From Reyranella sp. (GTDB taxonomy: Bacteria > Pseudomonadota > Alphaproteobacteria > Reyranellales > Reyranellaceae), in assembly GCF_030651995.1 (NCBI RefSeq), contig NZ_JAUSBN010000041.1, positions 1 to 64,000 on the forward strand: DNA of 64,000 bases, read 5' to 3'. Made by a program: the position numbers and the translations under genes. Below the pieces are notes generated by a model. That model saw only the letters and a list, made by a program, of their open reading frames with translations. It was not told the origin of the DNA and made no database searches. Positions 25,035 to 34,134 of this stretch are shown one piece after another; the first letter of the stretch is position 1; each line of letters starts with the position of its first letter.

Positions 25035-26393
25035 TCATCCCTCCCACGGCGGATCGATCAGCCGCAATTCGCGGCAGCCGCCCTGCTGGCGAGCGGCACG
25101 CACCTGGCTCTGGAAGTAGATGAAAACGCCCCACATGAGCGCCAGAAAGACTCCCATCGCCGCCGCCGTCGCAGCGGCACTGCCGGGCTCCGATGCCATG
25201 CGCGGGGCCACGAACAGGAACTCGATCGCGGCGACGACGATGCCGAGGATCGCGGACAGGCCCACCACGATCTGAAGCGACCATTCCAGGTTGGAATTCA
25301 TCCGGCACCAGTCGGCGCCGCAGCATGCCCACCAGAGCCAGCAGGTGAGGGCACCCAGAACGATCGCGCAGGCGAAGAGGATAAGGCAAACCACGCCGGC
25401 GATCGCGATGGTGAGGTCGAACATCGCGCCGATCTTGAAGTTCACCGCCTGGACCGCGGCCTGCGCGGCCTGGGCCGATGTCGAGCCCTGGCTGCTGGTC
25501 GCGGTCGCCGCGAGGGTCGCGGCGGCCTGGGTTGCGGTTTCGGAGGCCGCGCCGAGGATACCTGCCCGGGCACCGTGGAACACGGTCAGAGACATTCCGA
25601 GATAGAAGGCGAGACAGGCGACGATGACAGAGATCTTCCAGACCGAAAGGCTCCACCGGCAATCCACGACCGAGCATATTCCCGGCTGCTTCTGGTCTTC
25701 GATAATCGTTTCGCAACGCTCGACTTCGATCCTGCGGGTCTCCGCGCAGCCGGCATAGCCGACCTCGAAGGTCGCGGATGTGGTGCGGTTGGCGGCGGTG
25801 CCCGCCGGCAAGTCGATCTTGAGCGTGGTCGTGGTGCCGCCGCTGACGGGATCGAGCCAGCGGAATGGAACGTCGCGAGGCGGCGTGACCGTCAAGGTGA
25901 CGCTATCCGAATTGATGCAGAGGCCGTCGTGCCATTCCGCGGTCACGTCCGTGCCACTCTGGTCCACGACCTTGATCGTCGTTCGATCGAGGTGCTTCTC
26001 CACCAGAGAGCAATCGCAGGGCGGGACGACTACCTTCTCTTCGACGGCGTTGGGAAACTCATGCCCAACCTGCACGAACTCGATTCGTGTTCGGTATGTT
26101 CGACCCGCTTCGAGGTTGAAAGTCGCCTCGTCATCCACGACTTGCTGGTCGTCCGGCGCGTTGCCCGGCACGTCTCGCTGAACCCGCTGAAGCGGTATGG
26201 AAGCGCTCTGCGGCAAGCCGGGAATGCCCGGATTGTCGTCGGCAATGGGCGGAAAGACCGACACGAAAAAGCTGCCGGAGACAAGGGCGGTGCCGCGGTC
26301 GACCCGGAACCGGATGCTCGCCGATTTGACGAGCCGGCCTTCGAGCGGGCGGCACAAGGTGCCGATTTGCGGTGCTCTGAACGTGATTCCCAT
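25035..26393 (-). CDS. Unrecognised multidomain membrane protein
   Basis: A roughly 452-aa protein with no family I recognise. The N-terminal ~240 residues look like extracytoplasmic beta-sandwich segments (FRVDRGTALVSGSFFVSVFP, LEAGRTYRTRIEFVQ, TTLKIDLPAGTAANRTTSAT) with several Cys. The C-terminal half has about four membrane segments, including ISVIVACLAFYLGMSLTVF and VVCLILFACAIVLGAL, with an Ala-rich linker between. The Cys-rich loop CWLWWACCGADWC is unusual. The first open codon is a GTG at 26447; I prefer the start MGITFRAPQ at 26393, which has GGGGAGCGA upstream. Confidence 0.7.
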   Translation of the reverse strand: MGITFRAPQIGTLCRPLEGRLVKSASIRFRVDRGTALVSGSFFVSVFPPIADDNPGIPGLPQSASIPLQRVQRDVPGNAPDDQQVVDDEATFNLEAGRTYRTRIEFVQVGHEFPNAVEEKVVVPPCDCSLVEKHLDRTTIKVVDQSGTDVTAEWHDGLCINSDSVTLTVTPPRDVPFRWLDPVSGGTTTTLKIDLPAGTAANRTTSATFEVGYAGCAETRRIEVERCETIIEDQKQPGICSVVDCRWSLSVWKISVIVACLAFYLGMSLTVFHGARAGILGAASETATQAAATLAATATSSQGSTSAQAAQAAVQAVNFKIGAMFDLTIAIAGVVCLILFACAIVLGALTCWLWWACCGADWCRMNSNLEWSLQIVVGLSAILGIVVAAIEFLFVAPRMASEPGSAAATAAAMGVFLALMWGVFIYFQSQVRAARQQGGCRELRLIDPPWEG

Positions 26394-26531
26394 CGCTCGC
26401 TCCCCTGCGCGCGAAAGATGCGAGCTTATGTTAGACACGGCAACCACTGGTCACAAGGGCGGCGGAATGCAGCCGGCCGGGCGGTGACGGCCACGGTTCC
26501 CGGCGAAGTCGTTCCATTCTATGTTGATGGC

Positions 26532-27419
26532 ATGAATCCCTCTCTGAACGGCATGCCGGGGCCCACTTCCCGCGTCTTTTTTTCCCAGCGTCTGCGTCTG
26601 CACTATGTCGACTGGGGCAACCCGGAAGCGCCGCCGCTTCTCCTGGTCCATGGCGGCCGTGACCACTGCCGGAACTGGGATTGGGTTGCACAGGCTCTGT
26701 GCAAGGACTGGCACGTGATCTGTCCGGACCTGCGCGGGCATGGCGACAGCCAGTGGTCGCCGGACGGCAATTACTCGATGGCGGCCTACATCTACGACCT
26801 GGCCCAGCTCATCCATCAGCAGAATCTGGCGCCGGTGACGATCGTGGCCCATTCGCTGGGCGGCAACATCTGCCTGCGCTACACCGGCATCCATCCCGAC
26901 AAGGTGCGCAAGCTGGTGGCGATCGAAGGTCTCGGGCCGTCGCCCAAGGTGATTGCCGAGCGCGGCAACAAGCCGATGAGCGAGCGCATGACCGACTGGA
27001 TCGACGAGCAGCGCAAGCTGTCGGCCCGCGCACCGCGCAAGTACCCGACCATCGAGGATGCCTTCAAGCGCATGCAGGGCGAGAACAAGCATCTCTCCGC
27101 CGCACAGGCGCGTCACCTGACGGAGCAGGGCGTCAATCAGAACGAGGACGGCACCTATAGCTGGAAGTTCGACAACTATGTGCGGGTGAATCAGCCGTAC
27201 GACATGAGTTACGAGGCGATCGAGGAACTGTGGTCGCGCATCGCCTGTCCGACCCTGCTGGTCTACGGCAAGGAAAGCTGGGCCTCCAACCCAGAGAATG
27301 ACGGCCGCATCAAGCACTTCAAGACAGCGAAGGTCGTGGAGTTCGAACGCGCCGGCCACTGGGTCCAGCACGACCGGCTGGACGATTTCGTGGCCACGAC
27401 GCGGGAGTTCATCAAGTGA
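26532..27419 (+). CDS. Alpha/beta-fold hydrolase
   Basis: A 295-aa alpha/beta hydrolase. The oxyanion-hole motif HGG is at residues 40-42, the nucleophile elbow AHSLGGN places Ser108, an acid is likely in LLVYGKESWASNPE, and the catalytic His sits in ERAGHWVQHDR near the C-terminus. The frame is open far upstream, antisense to the preceding genes; ATG at 26532 matches the family start but has a weak ribosome site. Its stop overlaps the alcohol dehydrogenase GTG start, so the two are coupled. Substrate unknown. Confidence 0.85.
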   Translation: MNPSLNGMPGPTSRVFFSQRLRLHYVDWGNPEAPPLLLVHGGRDHCRNWDWVAQALCKDWHVICPDLRGHGDSQWSPDGNYSMAAYIYDLAQLIHQQNLAPVTIVAHSLGGNICLRYTGIHPDKVRKLVAIEGLGPSPKVIAERGNKPMSERMTDWIDEQRKLSARAPRKYPTIEDAFKRMQGENKHLSAAQARHLTEQGVNQNEDGTYSWKFDNYVRVNQPYDMSYEAIEELWSRIACPTLLVYGKESWASNPENDGRIKHFKTAKVVEFERAGHWVQHDRLDDFVATTREFIK

Positions 27420-28435
27420 GGGCGGCGGTCCTGCGCGACGGCGACATGGTCGTGGCCGAGGTGGCGGAACCCGTGCCGGCGGCAGGGCAGGTGCTGGTCA
27501 GGACTCTGTGCTGCGGCATCTGCGGCTCGGACCTGCACTATGCCAAACACGCGCCGCACATGGTCGAGCTGTCGAAGCGCATTCCCGGTCGCCAGCCTCT
27601 CGACCTGTCGCGCGACGTCGTGTTCGGCCATGAGTTCTGCGGCGAGGTGCTGGACTATGGTCCCGGTACGGAGCGCAAGCTGAAACCCGGCACGCTGGTC
27701 TGCTCGATGCCGGTGGTCCCGCAGGCGGATGGCATGCGCACGGTGGGCTATTCAAACGACTTTCCCGGCGGCTATGGCGAGCGGATGGTGTTGGCGGCGC
27801 CGCTCCTGCTCGAAGTGCCCAACGGCCTGCCGGCCGATCACGCCGCGCTCACCGAGCCGTTGGCGGTCGGCATCCACGCGGTCGAGAAGGCCGCGCTGCA
27901 GGAGAACGACGCGCCGCTGGTCGTGGGCTGCGGACCGGTCGGGCTCGCCGTCATCGTCGGCCTGCGCCTGAAGGGGATCCACCCGATCGTCGCCGCCGAT
28001 TTCTCGCCCAAGCGACGCGAGCTGGCGGCGAAAATGGGCGCCGACATCGTGATCGATCCCAGGGACGAGTCGGCCTATGCAAAGCTGCCGCCGGGCCGGC
28101 GCGCCGTGATCTTCGAATGCGTCGGTGTGCCGGGCCTGTTGCAACAGGTCTTTGAGGCCGCGCCGCGCGACGCGCGCATCGTCGTGGCCGGCGTCTGCAT
28201 GGAGCCGGACCGCATCGAGCCGCTGTTCGGAATCGTGAAGGAACTCTCGATCCAGTTCGTGCTGGGCTACACGCCCGAAGAGTTCGCTCGCTGCCTACGC
28301 CTGCTGGCGGACGGCGAGGTGCACGCCGAGGCGCTGATCACCGGCAAGGTCGGCCTCGACGGCGTGAAGGGCGCGTTCGCCGAACTCGGCAATCCGGAGA
28401 ACCACACCAAGATTCTCGTGGAGCCGTGGCGCTGA
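27416..28435 (+). CDS. Zinc-type (MDR) alcohol dehydrogenase
   Basis: A 339-aa medium-chain dehydrogenase/reductase. Catalytic zinc ligands are Cys36 (CGICGSD) and His72-Glu73 (FGHEFCGEV). The Rossmann glycines are in PLVVGCGPVGLAVI. The four-Cys structural-zinc lobe typical of many ADHs is not apparent; the corresponding region reads CSMPVVPQADGMR. Start GTG overlaps the hydrolase stop as GTGA. It probably oxidises the alcohol released by that hydrolase. Confidence 0.9.
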   Translation: MRAAVLRDGDMVVAEVAEPVPAAGQVLVRTLCCGICGSDLHYAKHAPHMVELSKRIPGRQPLDLSRDVVFGHEFCGEVLDYGPGTERKLKPGTLVCSMPVVPQADGMRTVGYSNDFPGGYGERMVLAAPLLLEVPNGLPADHAALTEPLAVGIHAVEKAALQENDAPLVVGCGPVGLAVIVGLRLKGIHPIVAADFSPKRRELAAKMGADIVIDPRDESAYAKLPPGRRAVIFECVGVPGLLQQVFEAAPRDARIVVAGVCMEPDRIEPLFGIVKELSIQFVLGYTPEEFARCLRLLADGEVHAEALITGKVGLDGVKGAFAELGNPENHTKILVEPWR

Positions 28436-28475
28436 CTTTGATAGCGCTTCAGGACACCCGAGGGAGGAAAAGAAG

Positions 28476-29090
28476 ATGAAGTTTTACAATTCGGTCGGCC
28501 CCAACCCGCACATGGTCCGGATGTTCATGGCCGAGAAGGGCTTCGACGTGCCGAGGGTCGAGGTCGACCTGCGCGGCGGCGAGAACCGGCGCGAGCCCTA
28601 TCTCAAGGTCAATCCCGCCGGCCAGTGTCCGGCGCTCGAGCTCGACGACGGCACGGTGCTGGCCGAGATCACCGCGATCTGCGAGTACATCGATGAGATC
28701 AAGAAGGACACGCCGTCGCTGATCGGCGACACGCCGGAGGAGCGCGCGAACACCCGCATGTGGGTGCGCCGCATCGACCTCAACATTCTCGAGCCGGCGG
28801 CCAATGGCTTCCGTTTCTCGCAGGGACTCAAGATCTTCCAGGATCGTATCCATTGCATTCCCGAGGCGGCGGAGGGGCTCAAGGAAGCGGCGAGGAAGAA
28901 GCTCGTCTGGCTCGACGAGCAGATGGGCTCGAAGCCCTTCGTGACGGGCGACAGGCTTACCATGGCCGACATCCTGCTGTTCACCTTCCTGGAGTTCCTG
29001 AGCAAGGTCGGGCAGCCGCTCGACCCGGCGAACAAGAACCTGACGGCCTGGATGGGCCGCATGAAGGCCCGGCCGAGCGCCGCGGCCTGA
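28476..29090 (+). CDS. Glutathione S-transferase
   Basis: A 204-aa GST with the thioredoxin-like N-terminal domain (MKFYNSVGPNPHMVRMFMAE; cis-Pro region NPAGQCPALELDDGTVLAE with the gamma-Glu-binding DG-T-V-L-E/T segment) and an all-helical C-terminal domain with the N-capping-like TGDRLTMADILLFTF. AGGGAGGAAAAG precedes the ATG. It lies 40 bp after the alcohol dehydrogenase on the same strand and could detoxify a product of the same pathway. Confidence 0.92.
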   Translation: MKFYNSVGPNPHMVRMFMAEKGFDVPRVEVDLRGGENRREPYLKVNPAGQCPALELDDGTVLAEITAICEYIDEIKKDTPSLIGDTPEERANTRMWVRRIDLNILEPAANGFRFSQGLKIFQDRIHCIPEAAEGLKEAARKKLVWLDEQMGSKPFVTGDRLTMADILLFTFLEFLSKVGQPLDPANKNLTAWMGRMKARPSAAA

Positions 29091-29112
29091 TCGGCAGAGC
29101 AGGAACACCACG

Positions 29113-30276
29113 ATGCGCTCGTTGCTGGCTTTGCTTCTCCTGCTCGTCCTGCCGCTTGCCGGCGCGCAGGCCCAGGGCGATCCACGGGGGGTGAAGGGGC
29201 TGTTCCTGCTGACCGACTATCCCTCGCAGACCGTGCGGGCGGGCGAAGTTACGACCATCCGCGTGAAGGTGAACAATGCGGGGTTGTTGCCTCAGCCTCT
29301 GGCGTTGGCGCTGAACGGCGTTCCCGCCGGCTGGAGGATCGACCTGCTGGGCGGCGGGCAGCCGATCGGCGCGGTGATGGCGGGCGTCAACCAGGACGTC
29401 ACTGTCCAGCTCCGCGTCGAGGTTCCGAAGAACGCGCCCCCCGGTTCGCAGACCGTCGTGCTCATGGCCAAGGGCCAGCTGGGGCAGCAGGCCAGCCTGC
29501 CGTTGACGCTCACCGTCGGCACCGAGGAGCCAGCCAAACTCAGCCTGAAGTCGCGCCTGCCATCGCTGCGCGGCACACCGCGCTCTGCCTTCGAATACAC
29601 GCTGACGGTCGGAAACGATTCGGGAAAAGACCTGACCGTGGCGCTGGCGGCGCAGGGTCCCGCGAATTTCCAGAGCAGCTTCACCGAGGGTTACGGGTCG
29701 AACGAGATCAGCTCGATTCCGATCGAGGCCGGCCAGACCAAGGACATCAAGCTCAAGGTCACGCCGCCGCGCGACGTGAGGGCCGGCGACTATCCGGTGC
29801 TGGTCAGGGTCGCGGCCGAGGGGGCTACCGCCGAAACGCGGGTCATCCTGCAGGTGAGCGGGCAGGGCAGGCTCGCTCTCTCGACCAGGGACGGCCGGCT
29901 GAGCGGCGAGGGCGAGATCGGCGCGACTTCGACCTATACGCTGGTCCTGGCCAACGACGGCACCGCGCCGGTCGACGAGGTCGAACTGTCGGGCACCGTG
30001 CCGGCCAACTGGAAGATCGAGTTCAATCCGATGTCGATCGCTTCCATCGCGCCCAACGACAAGAAAGAGGTCCAGGTCCTGGTGACGCCGGCCGACAAGG
30101 CGGTCGCCGGCGACTACATGGCCTCGTTCCGCGCCGCCGCCCGGGGCGAGCAGGCCTCAGCCGACTTCCGCATCACCGTCACCACCTCGACCCTGTGGGG
30201 CATCGTGGGCATCGGCATCATCGCCGTGGCGCTGCTGGTGCTGCTGGGCGCCGTGGCACGCTTCGGCCGTCGCTAG
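29113..30276 (+). CDS. NEW3-domain protein with signal peptide and C-terminal membrane anchor
   Basis: A 387-aa exported protein. Residues 1-20 are a signal peptide ending AGAQAQ. Three Ig-like NEW3/COG1470-type domains follow: DYPSQTVRAGEVTTIRVKV, KSRLPSLRGTPRSAFEYTLT and TRDGRLSGEGEIGATSTYTL each begin a module, with TPPRDVRAGDYPV linkers. A C-terminal hydrophobic helix (LWGIVGIGIIAVALLVLLGA) plus RFGRR anchors it. Such proteins are often encoded beside ABC-2 exporters, as here (ATPase 9 nt downstream). It probably works with that exporter outside the membrane. Confidence 0.83.
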   Translation: MRSLLALLLLLVLPLAGAQAQGDPRGVKGLFLLTDYPSQTVRAGEVTTIRVKVNNAGLLPQPLALALNGVPAGWRIDLLGGGQPIGAVMAGVNQDVTVQLRVEVPKNAPPGSQTVVLMAKGQLGQQASLPLTLTVGTEEPAKLSLKSRLPSLRGTPRSAFEYTLTVGNDSGKDLTVALAAQGPANFQSSFTEGYGSNEISSIPIEAGQTKDIKLKVTPPRDVRAGDYPVLVRVAAEGATAETRVILQVSGQGRLALSTRDGRLSGEGEIGATSTYTLVLANDGTAPVDEVELSGTVPANWKIEFNPMSIASIAPNDKKEVQVLVTPADKAVAGDYMASFRAAARGEQASADFRITVTTSTLWGIVGIGIIAVALLVLLGAVARFGRR

Positions 30277-30285
30277 ACGCCGCCG

Positions 30286-31242
30286 ATGGCCGACACCAAG
30301 CCCGATACGGTCATCGAGGCCCGCGGACTGACCAAAGTGTACGGCAGCCATCGCGCCGTCGACGCGATCGACCTCGGCATTCGGCGCGGCGAGATCTTCG
30401 GGCTGCTGGGACCCAACGGGGCGGGCAAGACGACCACCATCCTGATGATGCTGGGGCTCACCGAGACGAGCGGCGGCTCGGTCGACGTGCTGGGCTTCGA
30501 TCCGGTGCGCCAGCCGCTCGAGGTCAAGCGCCGCGTCGGCTACCTGCCGGATGCCGTCGGCTTCTACGATCACCTCACGGCGCGCGAGAACCTGCGTTAC
30601 ACCGCGCGTCTGCTCAGCCTCCCGCGCAGAGAGGCCGAGACGCGCATCGCCGAGGCAATGGAAAGCGTGAACCTGGCCGAGGTGCTCGACAAGCGTGTCT
30701 CGACCTTCTCGCGCGGCATGCGCCAGCGGCTGGGCATCGCCGAGATCGTGATGAAGAGGGCCGAGGTCGCGATCCTCGACGAGCCGACGTCGGGCCTCGA
30801 TCCGCATTCGACCTTCGAGCTGCTGGAGATGATCCGCGGACTGAAGCGGGCAGGCGTCGCCGTGCTGCTGTCCTCGCACCTGCTCGATCGCGTGCAAAGC
30901 GTCTGCGACCGGGTGGCGCTGTTCAACGAGGGCCGGATCGCGCTGATGGGCACCGTGGTCGAACTGGCCAACCAGGTGCTGGGCGCCGGCCATCCGATTC
31001 TCGTCGAGGCTGCAGGGATCGATATTGCCGCCACGTTGCGCGGCATCGAGGGCGTTCAGAGCGTGATGCCCGAAGGCGAAGGCGAAGGCGCCTGGCGGGT
31101 CGTGGCCGATCGTGACGTCCGCGCCGCCGTTGCGCATCGCATCGTGACCTCGGGCGGTGCGCTCACACGACTCGCCGACCTGCAGCCCAGCCTCGAAGAG
31201 GTCTACACGCGCTACTTCGAGGGGGCACGCCGTGCCGCCTAG
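30286..31242 (+). CDS. ABC transporter ATP-binding protein (ABC-2 type)
   Basis: A 318-aa ATPase. Walker [10 protein letters not shown] is at residues 42-50, the signature is [10 protein letters not shown], and Walker B plus D-loop reads [15 protein letters not shown], followed by an H-loop ([10 protein letters not shown]). The ~90-residue C-terminal extension is typical of NosF/CcmA-type exporters. It sits between the NEW3 protein and the permease and overlaps the permease GTG start by 11 nt. Confidence 0.95.
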   Translation: MADTKPDTVIEARGLTKVYGSHRAVDAIDLGIRRGEIFGLLGPNGAGKTTTILMMLGLTETSGGSVDVLGFDPVRQPLEVKRRVGYLPDAVGFYDHLTARENLRYTARLLSLPRREAETRIAEAMESVNLAEVLDKRVSTFSRGMRQRLGIAEIVMKRAEVAILDEPTSGLDPHSTFELLEMIRGLKRAGVAVLLSSHLLDRVQSVCDRVALFNEGRIALMGTVVELANQVLGAGHPILVEAAGIDIAATLRGIEGVQSVMPEGEGEGAWRVVADRDVRAAVAHRIVTSGGALTRLADLQPSLEEVYTRYFEGARRAA

Positions 31243-32203
31243 CATTCCACGCCGTCAGGGATCGCCTTTTACCGGGATTGGCCCGGTCTTCATGAAGGAG
31301 CTGGCCGATCATCTGAGCAGCGTCCGGATGCTCATCCTGACGCTCTTCGTGATCGCCTTCGGCGCCTTCCCGGTGGCCTCGTCGCTGCAGACCCTGCGGA
31401 CGGTCGTCGACCCGAATTCCTTCCTGTTCCTGCGCATCTTCACGCTGGAGCCCGAGCAGGTCGGCATCTCCTTCGTCGCGGCGCTGAACTTCATCATCCC
31501 CCTGATGGCGATCGGGCTGGGCTTCGATTCGGTGAACAGCGAGTTCAACCGGCGCACGCTCAGTCGCGTCCTGTCACAGCCGATCTATCGCGACGCGCTG
31601 CTGATGGGCAAATTCCTGGCAGGCCTCGCGACCTTCGCCGTGGTGCTGGTGGCGCTGTGGCTGATCGTGCTCGGCGCCGGCCTGCTGCTGCTGGGCGTGC
31701 CGCCGCGCGGCGTCGAAGTGGCGCGCGGCGTCGGGTTCCTGGTCGTGGCGATCGCCTATGGCGGAGTCTGGCTCGCGATCTCGATGCTGTTCTCGGTGCT
31801 GTTCCGCTCGACCGCGACCTCGGCGCTGTGCGCGCTTGGCCTCTGGCTGTTCTTCTTCCTGCTGTGGCCGCAGCTCGCCTCGGCAATCGTGTCGGCCGTT
31901 GCGCCCGGCGAGATCCGCAGCGTCGAGGACTATGCGGCCCTCCAGGACCTCGCCATGGGCCTGATGCGCCTGTCGCCCGGCACCCTGTTCAGCGAGGCGG
32001 TACTCGGCCTGCTGAGCCCGGAGACGCGGACCCTGGGGCCGATGTTGCCGGCCCAGATGCGCGGCGCGATCCTGGGGGCGCCGCTGCCGTTTGACCAGAG
32101 CCTGCTCTTGATCTGGCCGCAGATCACCGGTCTCATCGCCGGCATGATCGTGGTCTTCGCCGCCGCCTACGTGGTCTTCCAGCGCGAGGAAGTGCGCGCG
32201 TAA
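31232..32203 (+). CDS. ABC-2 transporter permease
   Basis: A 323-aa membrane protein with about six segments, e.g. [40 protein letters not shown] and [19 protein letters not shown], and the cytosolic loop [20 protein letters not shown] found in NosY/COG1277 permeases. GTG at 31232, with GAGGGGG upstream and inside the ATPase gene, is my chosen start; ATG at 31292 is an alternative. It forms the exporter with the preceding ATPase and NEW3 protein. Substrate unknown. Confidence 0.87.
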   Translation: MPPSIPRRQGSPFTGIGPVFMKELADHLSSVRMLILTLFVIAFGAFPVASSLQTLRTVVDPNSFLFLRIFTLEPEQVGISFVAALNFIIPLMAIGLGFDSVNSEFNRRTLSRVLSQPIYRDALLMGKFLAGLATFAVVLVALWLIVLGAGLLLLGVPPRGVEVARGVGFLVVAIAYGGVWLAISMLFSVLFRSTATSALCALGLWLFFFLLWPQLASAIVSAVAPGEIRSVEDYAALQDLAMGLMRLSPGTLFSEAVLGLLSPETRTLGPMLPAQMRGAILGAPLPFDQSLLLIWPQITGLIAGMIVVFAAAYVVFQREEVRA

Positions 32204-32272
32204 CTTCAGGACTGCACCCGAGGAAGTGGTCGATGGCGCCGGCGGTGTGGCTGTCGAATGCGCGCTCGAAGG

Positions 32273-33109
32273 TCACGGATTTACGTCATGGAGCAACCGT
32301 CCGACGTTGTATCCGTCGATGTCGCTGGCAGCCACCTCCATGACGAGGCGCGTGCGAAGAGGCGTGGTCCAGAAAGTCAAATAGTGCACCGGCTGGCCTT
32401 CAACATTGTACACGAGACGATTGGTCTTGAGGGTCGGGGAGTTGATCTCGATGTTCAGCGCTTGGGCGACGATTGGATCGGCCAGCGCTGCGTTGACCTC
32501 TTGCGCGACTCGTCCGAGCTTCCGGAAGCTGCCGGCGATAAGCTCGTGAAGGGATGTTTTTTCGAGCGCTTTTGCGGTGATGGCCTTTGCGAATTGTAGG
32601 GGAATCCAGCCGTCAAGGAGAGTGACCGGCTGGTCGCGATAGGATCGCGTGCGCACGAGGTGCAATGCCTCGCGGTGTTCCGGCAAGCCGAGCGATCGGG
32701 CGATCACGGTCGGACATTTCTGTACTTCAAGAATCAGGATTTGCATCGTCGTTTCCTTCATCGCGCGACGCATGTCGCCGATGAAGCTGAAGTCGGGGCC
32801 GTGCTTCGTCTCTACGGTGGCGACGAACGCGCCCACGCCCTGGCGCATGCGAACCAGGCCTTCGTTTGCGAGATCTGCCAAGGCGCGACGTACGGTGATC
32901 CGCGAGATCGAGAACTGCCGGCATAAGGCATCCTGAGTGGGCAGCAGATCACCGGGGCGATAGCCACCGCTCAGGATCTGCTCCTTCAACAAGACGTAGA
33001 GCTGATGGTGCAGAAGAGCGCCTTTTGTATTGAGCTTGAGGCGTTCCGCCGGCGTTCTGCTGTTTGGAATGGACTTGATTCGGCTGCTTGTGCCGGAGCG
33101 GGTGAGCAT
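32273..33109 (-). CDS. GntR/HutC-family transcriptional regulator
   Basis: A 278-aa regulator with a winged HTH (LPTQDALCRQFSISRITVRR, then ALADLANEGLVRMRQGVGAF) and a C-terminal UTRA effector-binding domain (LHLVRTRSYRDQPVTLLDGW ... GQPVHYLTFWTTP). UTRA domains sense small acids, sugars or amino-acid derivatives. It is divergent from the Bug-receptor operon across 37 bp and is almost certainly its local regulator. Confidence 0.93.
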   Translation of the reverse strand: MLTRSGTSSRIKSIPNSRTPAERLKLNTKGALLHHQLYVLLKEQILSGGYRPGDLLPTQDALCRQFSISRITVRRALADLANEGLVRMRQGVGAFVATVETKHGPDFSFIGDMRRAMKETTMQILILEVQKCPTVIARSLGLPEHREALHLVRTRSYRDQPVTLLDGWIPLQFAKAITAKALEKTSLHELIAGSFRKLGRVAQEVNAALADPIVAQALNIEINSPTLKTNRLVYNVEGQPVHYLTFWTTPLRTRLVMEVAASDIDGYNVGRLLHDVNP

Positions 33110-33146
33110 GTTGTACTATACCTATACCAACTAGGGAGGAAACAAA
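33110..33146. promoter_or_regulatory. Divergent promoter/operator for the GntR-Bug island
   Basis: Only 37 bp separate the gntR and Bug starts. The AT-rich segment at 33111-33130 (TTGTACTATACCTATACCAA) has imperfect dyad symmetry and a TATACCTATA core, resembling HutC-subfamily operators, and would overlap any promoter here. AGGGAGGA follows as the Bug ribosome site. The exact operator is not resolved. Confidence 0.45.
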
Positions 33147-34124
33147 GTGAAAAAAACCTTTTCCTGGATCGCCGCGCTGACGGCTACGCTTTTCTCCATC
33201 GGCGTTGCGCCCGCCGCGGCGGAACAGAAGCCCGCCTTCCGTCCAAGCAAGCAAGTGACAATCATAGTTCCCTATAGCCCCGGCGGGGGGACCGACACAG
33301 TGGCTCGCCTGCTGGCCAAGGCCCTCGACGAAAAGTGGGGACAGACAGTCATTGTCGACAACCGTACCGGCGGCAGCGGTTCGATCGGGGCCGGTTTCGT
33401 GGCTCGTGCTGAGCCCGATGGCCACATGATGGTGCTGGCGGTCACTGGCATCGCCATCAACGCCCATCTCCTCAAGTTACCCTACGATACTGTGACAGCC
33501 TTTGCTCCGATAACGGCGGTTGCGTATCCGGTCTCGACATTGCTTGCGACGCCGACCCTCCCGGTCAACGATCTCAGAGGGCTCAAGCAGTTGGTAGAGA
33601 AGGAGGGGCCCGAAAAGCGTTCCTTCGCCAGTCCGGATCCGGGCAGCCGCTTGGCGGCTGAGCTGATTTTCGAGAAGGCAGGCATCAAGCTCTTGAACGT
33701 GCCGTACAAGGGAGCCGCTTCCTTCGTCACAGACATAGCAGCCGGCCGCGTCGATGTCGGCATCGCCAGCGTCACGTCGGGTCTGTCGCTGATCAAGGCC
33801 GGCAAGCTCAAGTCGCTCGGCATTGCCGGCACAAAACGTATTGCCGCCCTGCCTGACACCCCGACATTCGCCGAACAAGGCTTCCCGGGAATCGAGAACA
33901 ACTGGTACGGCTTGTTCACCACTGCGGGTACACCCCCAGCGGTCGTCGAAGCGATCTACAAGGACATCGCCGAGGTGATCGCGCGTCCAGATTTCCAGGC
34001 GAAGCTGGTCGACCACGGTGCGGTGCCAGGCGGCGACACGCCGGCTGCATTCAGTGCGCGCTTCCAACGTGACATCAAGGAGGCGGGGGCTGCCATCGCC
34101 CGCCTCGGCATGAAGGCCGAGTAA
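33147..34124 (+). CDS. Bug-type (TctC family) periplasmic solute-binding receptor
   Basis: A 325-aa extracytoplasmic receptor with a signal peptide ending PAAAEQ. Family hallmarks are VTIIVPYSPGGGTDTVARLL, VDNRTGGSGSIGAGFVA (ligand loops), NVPYKGAASFVTDIAAGRVD and SLGIAGTKRIAALPDTPTFA. Such receptors bind carboxylates and feed tripartite tricarboxylate transporters; no TctA/B genes are beside it, as is usual for orphan Bug proteins. It is the intact counterpart of the broken receptor at 350-803 and the first gene of the island operon. Confidence 0.94.
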   Translation: MKKTFSWIAALTATLFSIGVAPAAAEQKPAFRPSKQVTIIVPYSPGGGTDTVARLLAKALDEKWGQTVIVDNRTGGSGSIGAGFVARAEPDGHMMVLAVTGIAINAHLLKLPYDTVTAFAPITAVAYPVSTLLATPTLPVNDLRGLKQLVEKEGPEKRSFASPDPGSRLAAELIFEKAGIKLLNVPYKGAASFVTDIAAGRVDVGIASVTSGLSLIKAGKLKSLGIAGTKRIAALPDTPTFAEQGFPGIENNWYGLFTTAGTPPAVVEAIYKDIAEVIARPDFQAKLVDHGAVPGGDTPAAFSARFQRDIKEAGAAIARLGMKAE

Positions 34125-34134
34125 GGAGAACCCG

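Noticed and set aside
24678..26531. Long upstream extension of the alpha/beta hydrolase frame
   Set aside because: It is antisense to two membrane-protein genes and carries no domain; the hydrolase fold only begins after 26532.
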